Positions 32,360-40,816 of a stretch of DNA of 55,230 nucleotides are shown piece after piece. The DNA lies in contig JAJPHL010000020.1 of NCBI GenBank assembly GCA_021325275.1, forward strand, positions 1 to 55,230, read 5' to 3'. Numbering within the stretch: position 1 is the stretch's first letter; every line of letters starts with the position of its first letter. The DNA is from Terriglobia bacterium. Its GTDB lineage: Bacteria > Acidobacteriota > Terriglobia > JAJPHL01. The position numbers and the translations under genes are program-made. Under the pieces are notes generated by a model that was not told the origin of the DNA, did not search any database, and worked only from the letters and a program-made list of their open reading frames with translations.

Positions 32360-34096
32360 ATGAACAGTTCTAAAATTCAAGGAGGGGCCGAAATGAAGGC
32401 TAAGAACGCAAGGCTTCTGATTAGTTTTATGGCGCTCGCTGTATTCGCGATCGCGGCCGCGCCGGCCTTTGGCCAGGGCGTCGCTTTCCAGGCCAGCAGC
32501 TTGCCAGTGCAGGTACGCGGTGAGGGTCTCACCGAGACCATCGGCGCGGTTGTGTTGCAGGCCACCGGCTCGGGCACAGTCCCGTCTGGATCCAGCATCA
32601 CAATCGTTTATTCGGGCGCGATCGCCAGCCCGAGTTCATTCACCGCACAGGCAGGTCTGTCCTGCTCGATCGGCGCCACGCCGTGCACGAATTTTACGGT
32701 GAGCGCGACGGGTAGCCAGTACACGGTTCAGGTAAACACCTCGACCGCGTTTGCCCCCGGGAACTACATTGAAGTCTCCCAGATCCGCATGAACATCAAT
32801 GCATTGGGATCGGGGACGACGACAGTGACGGCGACCCTTTCGGGCACCAGCGCTACGCCGGTGACCAATCCGATCACGTTCACGCAGTCGCAGGTCGTCG
32901 TGGCCAGCATCGTCAACCCGTCCGTTAAGGGTTCGATTGCTACCAGCCCGACTCCTGTGTTGCAGACGTGCTCGATCGCGGGCGGCGGTTATACCTTCAG
33001 CGTGAAGGCTGGCGAAAACTATCCGGCGGCGGTTACGTCGAGCACGGATGAAACCAACTTCACCGGCGCCATCTACACGATCAGCAACGGCAGCCTTGTC
33101 AACGTTTCGATCGCCAACGTTCCGTCCGGTCTCGCGGTTGCCGTCGGCGGCTACACGGTTACGTTCAACGGTAGCTCCCTGGTGACCACCTCCGGTGGCA
33201 GCACGCCCATCGCGCCACAGGCGCTTGGCTCTCCGCTCTACAACGCCACCACCACGGGCGCCATCTTCAACGGCTCCACGGCGGTTACCACTGCGGCTTC
33301 TTGGCCCGGCAGCTACACGCTGAGCCTCGCCAGTGGCAGCGCGGTCCAAACGTCCTCGGGCGGCACCCTGTCCTGGACGTTCAGCGTGACCGGCGATTCC
33401 ACGAGCGCCGTTGAGGCCTTCACGGTCGGCTTCACCATCGGTTTGCCGACCAGTTCCGGTGCGGCCATTTCCGGCACCACCGGCTCGTTGGCTTCGATCG
33501 GAACCGTTGTGACCGCGACGGCCACGGTTAGCTTGTCTCCGTCCTCCGGCGTCGTTTCCTTCGCCACCAACAATGAAGGCGGCGGCACGGTTGCGACAAT
33601 CGGCGATTGCGTGACGAACCTCCTGTTCCCCTTCTCGACGAACCAGGCTGGCTTCGATACGACGGTCATGATCTCCAACACCTCGGCTGATAAGACTGCG
33701 TTCCCGACGGGCGGTGCGGCGGCTCAGAGTGGCACTTGCACTATGACCTTCTACCCGACCGATCTGACCACGCAGACTTCCAGCTCGTCTGGCACGGCGG
33801 GTACGCCGAGCCAGTTCACCACCCCGACGATCCCGGCGGGCGGAGCTTACTCCTTCGCTCAGTCGACCAGCTCGTTCAAGGGCCAGTCCGGCTATATGTT
33901 CGCCGTCTGCCGCTTCTTGGATGCGCACGCGTTCTCGTTCGTGGTGAATGGCACGCCCAGCACCGGAACGATTTCGCAAGGCCTCTTGGCCCTGGTGATT
34001 CCGAACGGCTCCATCTCCACGGGCCGCTTGGCGAATCCGGGTAACGGTGGCGTTGCCTTCGTCGCCACGGGCAGCTGGGAAGGTCTGGTCCACTAG
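32360..34096 (+). CDS. Ser/Thr/Gly-rich secreted protein, paralog 2
   Basis: A 578-residue paralog of the preceding gene, 59 bp downstream. Two starts are credible: ATG 32360 with AGGAG upstream, and ATG 32393 (MKAKNARLLISFMALAVFAI) with AAGGAGGGG upstream; the second gives a normal-length signal peptide. Bases 32471-32935 match 30810-31274 of paralog 1 with few differences and no gaps. The middle region has diverged and is longer here. The C-terminal module is again present ('CVTNLLFPFSTNQAGFDTTV', 'GSCTMTFYPTD'-like, 'GYMFAVCRFLDAHAFSFVVN'). A strong terminator follows. Confidence 0.82.
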   Translation: MNSSKIQGGAEMKAKNARLLISFMALAVFAIAAAPAFGQGVAFQASSLPVQVRGEGLTETIGAVVLQATGSGTVPSGSSITIVYSGAIASPSSFTAQAGLSCSIGATPCTNFTVSATGSQYTVQVNTSTAFAPGNYIEVSQIRMNINALGSGTTTVTATLSGTSATPVTNPITFTQSQVVVASIVNPSVKGSIATSPTPVLQTCSIAGGGYTFSVKAGENYPAAVTSSTDETNFTGAIYTISNGSLVNVSIANVPSGLAVAVGGYTVTFNGSSLVTTSGGSTPIAPQALGSPLYNATTTGAIFNGSTAVTTAASWPGSYTLSLASGSAVQTSSGGTLSWTFSVTGDSTSAVEAFTVGFTIGLPTSSGAAISGTTGSLASIGTVVTATATVSLSPSSGVVSFATNNEGGGTVATIGDCVTNLLFPFSTNQAGFDTTVMISNTSADKTAFPTGGAAAQSGTCTMTFYPTDLTTQTSSSSGTAGTPSQFTTPTIPAGGAYSFAQSTSSFKGQSGYMFAVCRFLDAHAFSFVVNGTPSTGTISQGLLALVIPNGSISTGRLANPGNGGVAFVATGSWEGLVH

Positions 34097-34120
34097 TTCG
34101 ATCGTTGTCTAAGCTGTAAC

Positions 34121-34158
34121 CGGAAGCGGCTCGATTCGTCGGGCCGCTTCCGTTTTTT
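34121..34158 (+). terminator. Rho-independent terminator
   Basis: A perfect 10-bp stem, CGGAAGCGGC (34121-34130) and GCCGCTTCCG (34143-34152), with a 12-base loop, followed by six T. It lies 24 bp after the second secreted-protein gene and should end that transcript. Confidence 0.9.
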
Positions 34159-34185
34159 CCGCCGCGCCAGAAATGGATTCCACTG

Positions 34186-35016
34186 ATGTCAAAGAACAGT
34201 CTTCCCTCTTCCTTTCGCGGGCTGATCCTCTTCGTTAGTCTCACTATCTTCTGCTCGTCTCCGGCGTGGAGTCAGGCTCTCTCATCTGAGCAGGCGCTGC
34301 GTGCGCGGGTCCAACAGTTCTACACGCACCTGCAGATGGCGCAGTTCTCCGACGCCCTGACGCTGGTCACCAAAGCTACTCGCAACGATTTTCTCAACGG
34401 GCGCCACAATCCGCCGCAAGCTTTCACCCTGGACAAGGTCCGTTTCGATCCGCCCGACGCCCCATCGCCGAAAAAGGCCGAAGTCATCGTCGTGATCGAC
34501 ACCTTCGCGCCGGGTTCCGTTACGCCCGTTAAGATCCCCGAGACTTCCAACTGGGTATTGGAAGGCGGTGCGTGGTGTTTCGAAGCTCCTAAGCCGCACG
34601 TAGCGAGCTTCGGAGATCTTACCAAGGGCGGTCAGAGCAAGTCGGCGGCCCAGGAAGAAGTAACGTTCTCGAATTTCAAGGAAGACATGGGCAAGCTGGC
34701 CATCGGACAAAAAGGCGTAGCCACTTTCTCATTCAAAGTGGTCGCCAGCCATCCCGTGAGCCTGGACGTTTCTACTTTCTGCGACTGCTTGGTCGTCAAG
34801 AACCTCAAGAAGACCTACCAGCCGGGCGAAACAGGCAGCTTCCGCATCGAATTCGATTCGACAAATTACTTGGAGGACTACGGGCAAACCATCGCCGTCA
34901 AGACGATGCCTGGCGGCGGGACCACCAAGCTGCTCGTCACGGGCTTCGTTCGGCGACCCGACGCGCCCAAGCCTGAGAAGGCCGAGACGCCCGAGAAAAA
35001 ACCGTCGGTTCCCTGA
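34186..35016 (+). CDS. Secreted DUF1573-like protein
   Basis: A 276-residue protein with an N-terminal signal (residues ~1-30, ending 'SSPAWSQA'). A SnoaL/NTF2-like first part ('RARVQQFYTHLQMAQFSDAL', residues ~38-130) precedes an Ig-like DUF1573 region ('VTFSNFKEDMGKLAIGQKGV', 'HPVSLDVSTFCDCLVVKNLK', 'YQPGETGSFRIEFDSTNYLE', 'LLVTGFVRR'). DUF1573 proteins are exported and of unknown function. The C-terminus is a Pro/Glu/Lys tail ('PKPEKAETPEKKPSVP'), similar to those of GspD and DinB here. It overlaps prmC if that gene starts at CTG 35013. Confidence 0.75.
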   Translation: MSKNSLPSSFRGLILFVSLTIFCSSPAWSQALSSEQALRARVQQFYTHLQMAQFSDALTLVTKATRNDFLNGRHNPPQAFTLDKVRFDPPDAPSPKKAEVIVVIDTFAPGSVTPVKIPETSNWVLEGGAWCFEAPKPHVASFGDLTKGGQSKSAAQEEVTFSNFKEDMGKLAIGQKGVATFSFKVVASHPVSLDVSTFCDCLVVKNLKKTYQPGETGSFRIEFDSTNYLEDYGQTIAVKTMPGGGTTKLLVTGFVRRPDAPKPEKAETPEKKPSVP

Positions 35017-35852
35017 ATCTGGCAACCGCACTTCGCCAAGCTCACGACTTGCTGCAGCATGGGCAAGTCGCCGCGCCGCAATTTACCGCTGAGTTGCTGC
35101 TGGCCCACGCGGTCCGCGCCGACCGCGTTTACCTGCGCGCCCATTCCGACCGCGAACTAACCGACGTCGAGCAGGTCCACTTCGCGCGATACCTTCGCGA
35201 TCGCCTCGCCGGCGTGCCGACACAATACATTACCGGCCGGCAGGAGTTCTGGGGCCTCGAGATTCGCGTAAACCCGTCGGTGTTGATCCCACGGCCAGAG
35301 ACCGAGCATGTTGTGGAACGATCACTGGCGCTGGCCCGCCGCGAGAGCCTCTCGCGCATCCTGGATTGCGGCGCCGGTTCCGGCTGCATCGCATTGGCCC
35401 TAGCCAGCGAACTCCCTGGCACTTGTATTCTTGCTTCCGACATATCAGCCGCCGCGTTGAACACGGCCGCGGCCAATGCGCAGCGTTTGAACTTGGCGCC
35501 TACCTTCGTATGCGCCGATCTCTTGGAGAGTTTTCGCGACTCCTCCGTGGATCTGCTCGTCTCCAATCCACCCTACATCGCTTTCTCTGATGCGCCCACG
35601 CTGGCGCGGGAAGTTCGCGATCACGAGCCAGCCGCCGCGCTCTTCGCCGGTCCCGATGGCGTAGACGTGTACCGGCGGCTGATCCCCGATGCCGCGCGCG
35701 TGCTTCGTCCCGGCGGTTGGGCGGTTGTAGAGATTGGCCACAACGTCGCCAATGCCGTGCGAGAATTGTTCAGCGCCCCCGTTTGGCGTCCGCTTGGCGT
35801 CGATCGCGATTTGGCCGGCCTCGACCGCGTCATGTATGCGCAACGTGTTTAA
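35013..35852 (+). CDS. prmC: Peptide chain release factor N5-glutamine methyltransferase PrmC (HemK)
   Basis: A class I SAM-dependent methyltransferase with the PrmC signature 'SNPPYI' (NPPY), the SAM site 'ILDCGAGSGCIALALASELP' and 'VLIPRPETEHVVE'. It methylates the GGQ glutamine of release factors. The first ATG/GTG/TTG in frame, TTG 35049, would cut into the N-terminal substrate-binding helical domain. The normal N-terminus ('LNLATALRQAHDLLQHGQVA') reads through from CTG 35013, which overlaps the upstream stop (CTGA) and gives 279 residues, the usual length. Start CTG is therefore inferred. It is probably coupled to the DUF1573-like gene. Confidence 0.88.
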   Translation: MNLATALRQAHDLLQHGQVAAPQFTAELLLAHAVRADRVYLRAHSDRELTDVEQVHFARYLRDRLAGVPTQYITGRQEFWGLEIRVNPSVLIPRPETEHVVERSLALARRESLSRILDCGAGSGCIALALASELPGTCILASDISAAALNTAAANAQRLNLAPTFVCADLLESFRDSSVDLLVSNPPYIAFSDAPTLAREVRDHEPAAALFAGPDGVDVYRRLIPDAARVLRPGGWAVVEIGHNVANAVRELFSAPVWRPLGVDRDLAGLDRVMYAQRV

Positions 35853-35908
35853 CGGCGACCGGCGCTTCGCCGGGAAATCTGTACAATAGTCGCAGAGACT
35901 GATCGTCC

Positions 35909-37990
35909 TTGAAGAAGAAGACTCCATCGAAGCAGAGAACTCAGTCGAGGTCAGCCCCCTCCGCCACCATTGCCGCTGGAGGACCCCAAAGTTCGCTCCG
36001 CTCGCATATGTGGCCCCATCTGCTATTGGTAGCCCTGGCTTTTGGCGTCTATGCCAACGCACTTGGCAACGGCTTTGTCTCCGACGACAACTCTCAACTT
36101 CTGGCCAACCCGCTGGTTACGAACTGGCGGCTCTTCTTCCAGATCTTCCTTCATAACAACTGGGCGTTCACAGGCCAGCAGATCAGCAATTATTATCGGC
36201 CCATCCAAGCGGCGTTTTATCTGCTGTTGTACTATGCCTTCGGTTTCAACGCTTTCATCTTTCACCTGGTGATGGTGTTGATTCACGTTGCGAACACGCT
36301 GCTTATTTATCGCCTCGCTCGGCGATGGTTGCCGTCGGACCGGGCGGCATTGGTCGCAGGAATTCTTTTCGCGGTCCATCCCATTCACAGCGAGGCTGTC
36401 GTCTGGATCGCCGTGCTGCCCGACGTATTGTTGACCTTCGTGGCTCTGACAGCCTTGGGTTTGTTTGTTCGCTGGGAAGCTGCGCCTCGCCGCGGACAAA
36501 TTGCGGTACTCGCGGCGCTATATTTTTTGGCTTTGCTCACCAAGGAACCCGGCGCGATGCTAGCCCCCTTGCTGGCCGGCTACGAATTCTTCTTTTTGGG
36601 ACGGCCCGTGTGGCGTCGGACTCGGACGCAGCCAGGCGATCAGGCTCCGATGCGCCCTCTCCGGGACAACTGGGAGTTCTACGCCTCTCTCACCGGCGTG
36701 TTCGGAATCTACGCACTTTTGCGGATTCACGCCCTCGGTGGGTTCGCGCCTTCGCAAGGTGGTTACAACCACCTGCACGGCAAGGTTCTTCTCCTGAGCG
36801 TAATCTCCATCCTGGGAGAGTATCTCGGCGGCTTGGTGGCTCCGATTCATCTCAACTATTTCCATTTCTTTGAAGCCACCACATCCGTAACGGCCACCGT
36901 GCTCGTCTCGCTAACGGCCGAAGTGGGCATCGTCGCGGCGATCTTCTTGCTGCGTAACGACGGTGCTAAATCGGACTCGGCATTGAGCCGCAACCTACGC
37001 CTCATTTCCTACGGACTTTTTTTCCTTCTCGTTTCCTTGGCGCCGGCTCTCAACATCAACGGTGTGGGCGAAAACGTTGTTGCCGAGCGCTACCTATATT
37101 TTCCGTCCGTCGGCTTCGTAATTGTGGCGGCGGCAGTTTGGGAATGGCTGGCCGCCAAACAACCCAGGATCGCCTGGAGTGTAGTGGCCGCTCTCGTAGT
37201 CGCGTCGATATGGCTGGTGGTGCCGCGCAATCGAGACTGGCACGACGACCTGCGCCTGCTCACCGTCAGCGTCGCAGCCTCACCGAAGTCGGCGACGCTG
37301 CTAGGGAATCTTGGGTCCGTTGAAGCTCAGCGCGGGGACTACGACGCAGCCATCCAGACGGACTTCAAGGCGCTACAAACGCCGGCGCCGCCACTGGAAC
37401 TGGCTTTGTTCCACTACAACTTGGGCAGCGCCTATCTGCACCAGGGGCGCAATCAGGATGCGGTGAGCGAATTGGAGAAGGCCATTGCGTTGAAATCCGA
37501 TTACGCCGAGGCGCGCGTAAACCTGGGGATCGCGCGGGAAGCCTTGGGCGATATTCCGGGGGCTATCGCCGCGGAAGAAGAGGCGTTGGCACTCCGCCCC
37601 AACTATGGCGAAGCGTACAATGAATTGGCTTTGCTTCGCATCAGAGCCAAAGACTATCCCGCGGCGATTACTCTTCTTCAGCGCGCGCTCGCCGTGAATT
37701 CACGACACACCGAGGCCTACATCAATCTCGGCACCGCCTACAACGGCAGTCATCGCTTTCAAGAGGCGTCGGAAGCCTTCCGTAAGGCGATCGAAGTGGA
37801 CCCGGGGCATCCCAGCATTTATATTGCGCACTACGATCTGGGATTGTCGTATTCACATTTGAACTCTCTGGAAGCGGCGGCCTTGGAATTCTCGAAAGCG
37901 TTGCAGTTGAGGCCCGACTATGCGCCCGCCCGGGACGCGTTAGCGCAGACTCAGAACATGCTTCAGCAACAACCGCGCGCCAATCGCTGA
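35909..37990 (+). CDS. TMTC-like GT-C membrane glycosyltransferase with C-terminal TPRs
   Basis: A 693-residue protein. The first ~430 residues contain about ten membrane segments. They carry TMTC/GT-C landmarks: 'GNGFVSDDNSQLLANP' (the D-D motif in the first luminal/periplasmic loop), 'NYYRPIQAAFYLLLYYAFGF', 'VLIHVANTLLIYRLA' and 'LFAVHPIHSEAVVWIAVLPD'. Residues ~450-690 form about seven TPRs ('LGSVEAQRGDYDAAIQTDFK', 'YNLGSAYLHQGRNQDAVSEL'). Eukaryotic TMTCs are protein O-mannosyltransferases; bacterial members are uncharacterised. The start is TTG 35909 before a lysine-rich head; TACAAT at 35882-35887 could be its -10. Possible substrates are the Ser/Thr-rich proteins nearby (inference). 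Confidence 0.8.
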   Translation: MKKKTPSKQRTQSRSAPSATIAAGGPQSSLRSHMWPHLLLVALAFGVYANALGNGFVSDDNSQLLANPLVTNWRLFFQIFLHNNWAFTGQQISNYYRPIQAAFYLLLYYAFGFNAFIFHLVMVLIHVANTLLIYRLARRWLPSDRAALVAGILFAVHPIHSEAVVWIAVLPDVLLTFVALTALGLFVRWEAAPRRGQIAVLAALYFLALLTKEPGAMLAPLLAGYEFFFLGRPVWRRTRTQPGDQAPMRPLRDNWEFYASLTGVFGIYALLRIHALGGFAPSQGGYNHLHGKVLLLSVISILGEYLGGLVAPIHLNYFHFFEATTSVTATVLVSLTAEVGIVAAIFLLRNDGAKSDSALSRNLRLISYGLFFLLVSLAPALNINGVGENVVAERYLYFPSVGFVIVAAAVWEWLAAKQPRIAWSVVAALVVASIWLVVPRNRDWHDDLRLLTVSVAASPKSATLLGNLGSVEAQRGDYDAAIQTDFKALQTPAPPLELALFHYNLGSAYLHQGRNQDAVSELEKAIALKSDYAEARVNLGIAREALGDIPGAIAAEEEALALRPNYGEAYNELALLRIRAKDYPAAITLLQRALAVNSRHTEAYINLGTAYNGSHRFQEASEAFRKAIEVDPGHPSIYIAHYDLGLSYSHLNSLEAAALEFSKALQLRPDYAPARDALAQTQNMLQQQPRANR

Positions 37991-38032
37991 TCGCCACTGG
38001 ATCAACGCCCCGAATCGAATCAAGCACGGCGC

Positions 38033-38038
38033 TATAAT
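38033..38038 (+). promoter_or_regulatory. Consensus -10 box (TATAAT) before dinB
   Basis: TATAAT ends 9 bp before the dinB ATG, so the leader would be at most a few bases; no Shine-Dalgarno is present. No LexA-type box is recognisable nearby. Confidence 0.45.
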
Positions 38039-38047
38039 CAACGCAGC

Positions 38048-39343
38048 ATGATCCTCCACGTCGACATGGACGCGTTCTTTGTGAGCTGCGAAGAGCTCCA
38101 CGACCCGTCGCTCAAGGGAAAAGCGGTCGTGGTGGGCGCGGCGCTCGAGCGACGCCCCGACGGGCGTTTCGTCGCCCCGCGCGGCGTGGTCTCCGCGGCG
38201 TCCTATGCGGCGCGCAAATTCGGCGTGCACTCCGCCATGCCTCTCGTGACGGCGTACAAACTTTGCCCGCAGGCGATCTTCGTGCCGGGGCACTACGATC
38301 GCTACGTCACGATGTCCCGGCGCATCAAGGAAATTTTCCGCCGCTTTTCGCCGGCCGTTTCGATGGCCTCCATCGACGAGGCGTACATCGATCTCGCCGG
38401 CACCGAGCGATTGCATGGCACGGCGTTTTCCGCCGCCGCGCAACTGCACGACATGATCGCCCGCGAAACTACCTTGCCGTGCTCCATCGGCGTGTCTTCT
38501 TCGCGGCTGGTGTCGAAGGTTGCCAGCGACCAAGCCAAGCCGAACGGCGTGCTTTGGATTCCGCCGGGGATGGAAGCGGCGTTTCTCGCGCCGCTGCCGG
38601 TGCGCCGTATCCCGGGGATCGGCAAAGTGGGCGAGCAGCGCCTGGCGAGCGCGGGCATTCGCATTGTCGCCGACGCCGCGGCCGCGGGATCCGAAGCGCT
38701 CGAGCGCGTGCTCGGTGAAAACGGCGCGTCGCTCTTCCGGAAATCGCAGGGAGAAGACGCGGGCGGTTGGTTCTCCTCGCCCGTCGGGGTGGAGGAAGCG
38801 GCGAAATCGATTTCGCACGAGACGACGTTCAACGTCGACAACGCCAATCGCGACGAATTGCTCGCCACGCTCTCGGAACTTTCGCAAATGGTGGGACGCC
38901 GGTTGCGCGAGCAAGAGATTTTCGCGCGCACCATCGCGCTGAAATTGCGCACCTCGGACTTTCACACCATCACGCGCGCCCACACGCTCGCCGAGCCGAC
39001 CAATCTCGATGGCGTGATCTACGAAAACATCCGCCGCCTCTTCGAGGGAGCGTGGCGCGGCAAGGCCGTGCGCCTTCTGGGCGTGCGCACGGCGGACTTC
39101 GCGCATCAACCGTCGCAAATGAATCTGCTGGAAGAACCGGGCCGGCGCAAATGGGAGAAAGCGCTGGCCGCCGCCGACCGCCTCCGCGATCGCTTCGGTT
39201 TCGGCGCGGTGCAACTCGGCGGTGCGCTGCGTCCCGATGGCACGCCGGCGCTGCCGCCCACGCGGGTCCACGAAAATCCCGCCGAGCTGCGCGCGCCGGA
39301 GAAGCCGCGCGCGCCTGAGAAACCGAGAGGGAGTCGTTCGTGA
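38048..39343 (+). CDS. dinB: DNA polymerase IV (Y-family)
   Basis: A 431-residue Y-family polymerase. Palm motifs are intact: 'ILHVDMDAFFVSCEEL' (D7, D9) and 'SMASIDEAYIDLAG' (D-E). The helix-hairpin-helix thumb 'VRRIPGIGKVGEQRLASAGI' and the little-finger domain ('KSISHETTFNVD') follow. It performs error-prone bypass of damaged templates. The C-terminus lacks an obvious beta-clamp peptide at the very end and instead carries a repeated 'APEKPRAPEKPRG' tail. The stop overlaps the GTG of the CCA-adding enzyme (GTGA, 39340-39343), so the two are translated together. Confidence 0.95.
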   Translation: MILHVDMDAFFVSCEELHDPSLKGKAVVVGAALERRPDGRFVAPRGVVSAASYAARKFGVHSAMPLVTAYKLCPQAIFVPGHYDRYVTMSRRIKEIFRRFSPAVSMASIDEAYIDLAGTERLHGTAFSAAAQLHDMIARETTLPCSIGVSSSRLVSKVASDQAKPNGVLWIPPGMEAAFLAPLPVRRIPGIGKVGEQRLASAGIRIVADAAAAGSEALERVLGENGASLFRKSQGEDAGGWFSSPVGVEEAAKSISHETTFNVDNANRDELLATLSELSQMVGRRLREQEIFARTIALKLRTSDFHTITRAHTLAEPTNLDGVIYENIRRLFEGAWRGKAVRLLGVRTADFAHQPSQMNLLEEPGRRKWEKALAAADRLRDRFGFGAVQLGGALRPDGTPALPPTRVHENPAELRAPEKPRAPEKPRGSRS

Positions 39344-40662
39344 GCCGCGAACGCGCGCTCGAAATCGCGCGACGGCTCCGCGAGGCCCGATTTCGCGCGT
39401 TGTTCAACGGCGGCTGCGTGCGGGATCAGCTCTTAGGCGTGCGGGCTAAGGATTACGACATCGCCACCGACGCAAGACCCGAACAGGTTACCGCGCTTTT
39501 CCCCAACGCCCTGCAAGTGGGCGCGCAGTTTGGCGTGGTCTTTGTGCCGGAAGAGAATTCGCGGGGCATCGAAGTGGCCACCTTTCGCGCCGACGGCGAT
39601 TATCTCGATGGCCGGCGTCCCGAGAGCGTGTCCTACACCGACGATCCCGCCATCGACGCGCGGCGCCGCGATTTCACGATCAACGGCATGTTTCTCGACC
39701 CCAAGTCGGGCGCGATTCTCGACTTCGTCGGCGGCCGCGACGACCTGCGCGACAAAATCGTGCGCGCCATCGGCGATCCCGAACGGCGATTTGCCGAGGA
39801 CAAGCTGCGCCTGCTGCGCGCCGTGCGATTCGCCGCGCGCCTCGGCTTCACGATCGAGCCGGCGACGCTCGCGGCCGTCCGCCGGCGTCATTCTGAAATC
39901 TCGGAGGTCAGCGCCGAGCGCGTGCGCGATGAACTGACGAAAATGCTCACGGAAAATCACGCGCGCGCGGCGTTCGAGTTGCTCGAGTCCACGGGATTGC
40001 TGGAGGACACGCTGCCGGAAATTGCCGCGATGCGCGGCGTCGAGCAACCGCCGCAATTTCATCCCGAGGGCGACGTGTGGACGCACACGCTGATGATGCT
40101 CGAAGGATTGCGCGACGCGTCGCCCACGCTCGCCTGGGGGGTGCTGCTGCACGACGTCGGCAAGCCGCCGACCTTCACGCCGCCGCAGTACGCGGGCGAT
40201 CGTATCCGCTTCAACACGCACGACACCGTAGGCGCGCGCATGGCCGAAGCGATCTGCGACCGCCTGCGGTTTTCCCGCCGCGACACCGAGCGCATTGTCG
40301 CGCTGGTGGAGAATCACATGCGATTCAAGGATGTGCGCGACATGCGCGAATCGAAGCTGAAGCGTTTCCTTCGCACCGATGGTTTCGACGAGCACATGGC
40401 ATTGCATCGCCTCGATTGCGGATCAAGCCACGGCGATCTTTCCGCCTATCGATACGTAGAGGAGAAACTCGCGGAGCTCACCGTGGAGCAAGTTTCCCCG
40501 CCGCCGCTCGTCACGGGCGACGATTTGATTGAAATGGGATATCGGCCCGGCAAGGAATTTCGGGAAATGCTGCAAGCCGTGGAAGACGCGCAATTGGAAG
40601 GAGCGGTGCACACCAATGCCGATGCGCGCGCGTGGCTGCGTGAGCGCTATCCGAGTGTTTGA
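39340..40662 (+). CDS. CCA tRNA nucleotidyltransferase / poly(A) polymerase family, with HD domain
   Basis: A 440-residue protein starting at GTG 39340. The class II nucleotidyltransferase head ('RFRALFNGGCVRDQLLGVRA' then 'KDYDIATDARPEQV') has the GG and DxD motifs. Further parts are 'RRRDFTINGMFLDPKSGAIL', the RNA/head-binding 'PERRFAEDKLRLLRAVRFAA', and an HD domain ('HTLMMLEGLRDASPTLAWGV', 'LLHDVGKPPTF', 'ALVENHMRFKDVRDM'). It likely adds or repairs the CCA end of tRNAs, but poly(A) polymerase is possible within this family. It is coupled to dinB. Confidence 0.92.
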   Translation: MSRERALEIARRLREARFRALFNGGCVRDQLLGVRAKDYDIATDARPEQVTALFPNALQVGAQFGVVFVPEENSRGIEVATFRADGDYLDGRRPESVSYTDDPAIDARRRDFTINGMFLDPKSGAILDFVGGRDDLRDKIVRAIGDPERRFAEDKLRLLRAVRFAARLGFTIEPATLAAVRRRHSEISEVSAERVRDELTKMLTENHARAAFELLESTGLLEDTLPEIAAMRGVEQPPQFHPEGDVWTHTLMMLEGLRDASPTLAWGVLLHDVGKPPTFTPPQYAGDRIRFNTHDTVGARMAEAICDRLRFSRRDTERIVALVENHMRFKDVRDMRESKLKRFLRTDGFDEHMALHRLDCGSSHGDLSAYRYVEEKLAELTVEQVSPPPLVTGDDLIEMGYRPGKEFREMLQAVEDAQLEGAVHTNADARAWLRERYPSV

Positions 40663-40675
40663 GATCGATCAGGAA

Positions 40676-40816
40676 CTAAGACGCGATGGTGTGGGAGATC
40701 AGGAAGTAGACAACCCCGGCTACTCCCACCAACCCCGCCACGATCCATCCGACTTCGACGAGCTTTTCTTTCCGCTCGGCGGCATCGGGCTTCTCATCGT
40801 TGAGCATTTGGAACAT
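40676..40816 (-). CDS. Small single-span membrane protein (46 residues)
   Basis: A short minus-strand gene: ATG at 40816, preceded by GGGAGGA with 5-bp spacing, and TAG at 40676-40678. The product MFQMLNDEKPDAAERKEKLV continues with 'EVGWIVAGLVGVAGVVYFLI' and 'SHTIAS'. A charged amphipathic head is followed by one hydrophobic helix (residues ~24-42). The strong ribosome site and the clean head/helix layout support it as real. The function is unknown. It converges on the CCA-adding enzyme with 13 bp between the stops. Confidence 0.7.
   Translation of the reverse strand: MFQMLNDEKPDAAERKEKLVEVGWIVAGLVGVAGVVYFLISHTIAS

Noticed and set aside
31086-34093. Long minus-strand frames opposite the secreted paralogs
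   Set aside because: They mirror the Ser/Thr/Gly-rich coding sequence and appear in both copies because the DNA is duplicated; no ribosome site or family motif.
37940-39271. 443-residue minus-strand open frame
   Set aside because: It is fully antisense to dinB, whose polymerase motifs are intact; the composition is of a shadow frame.
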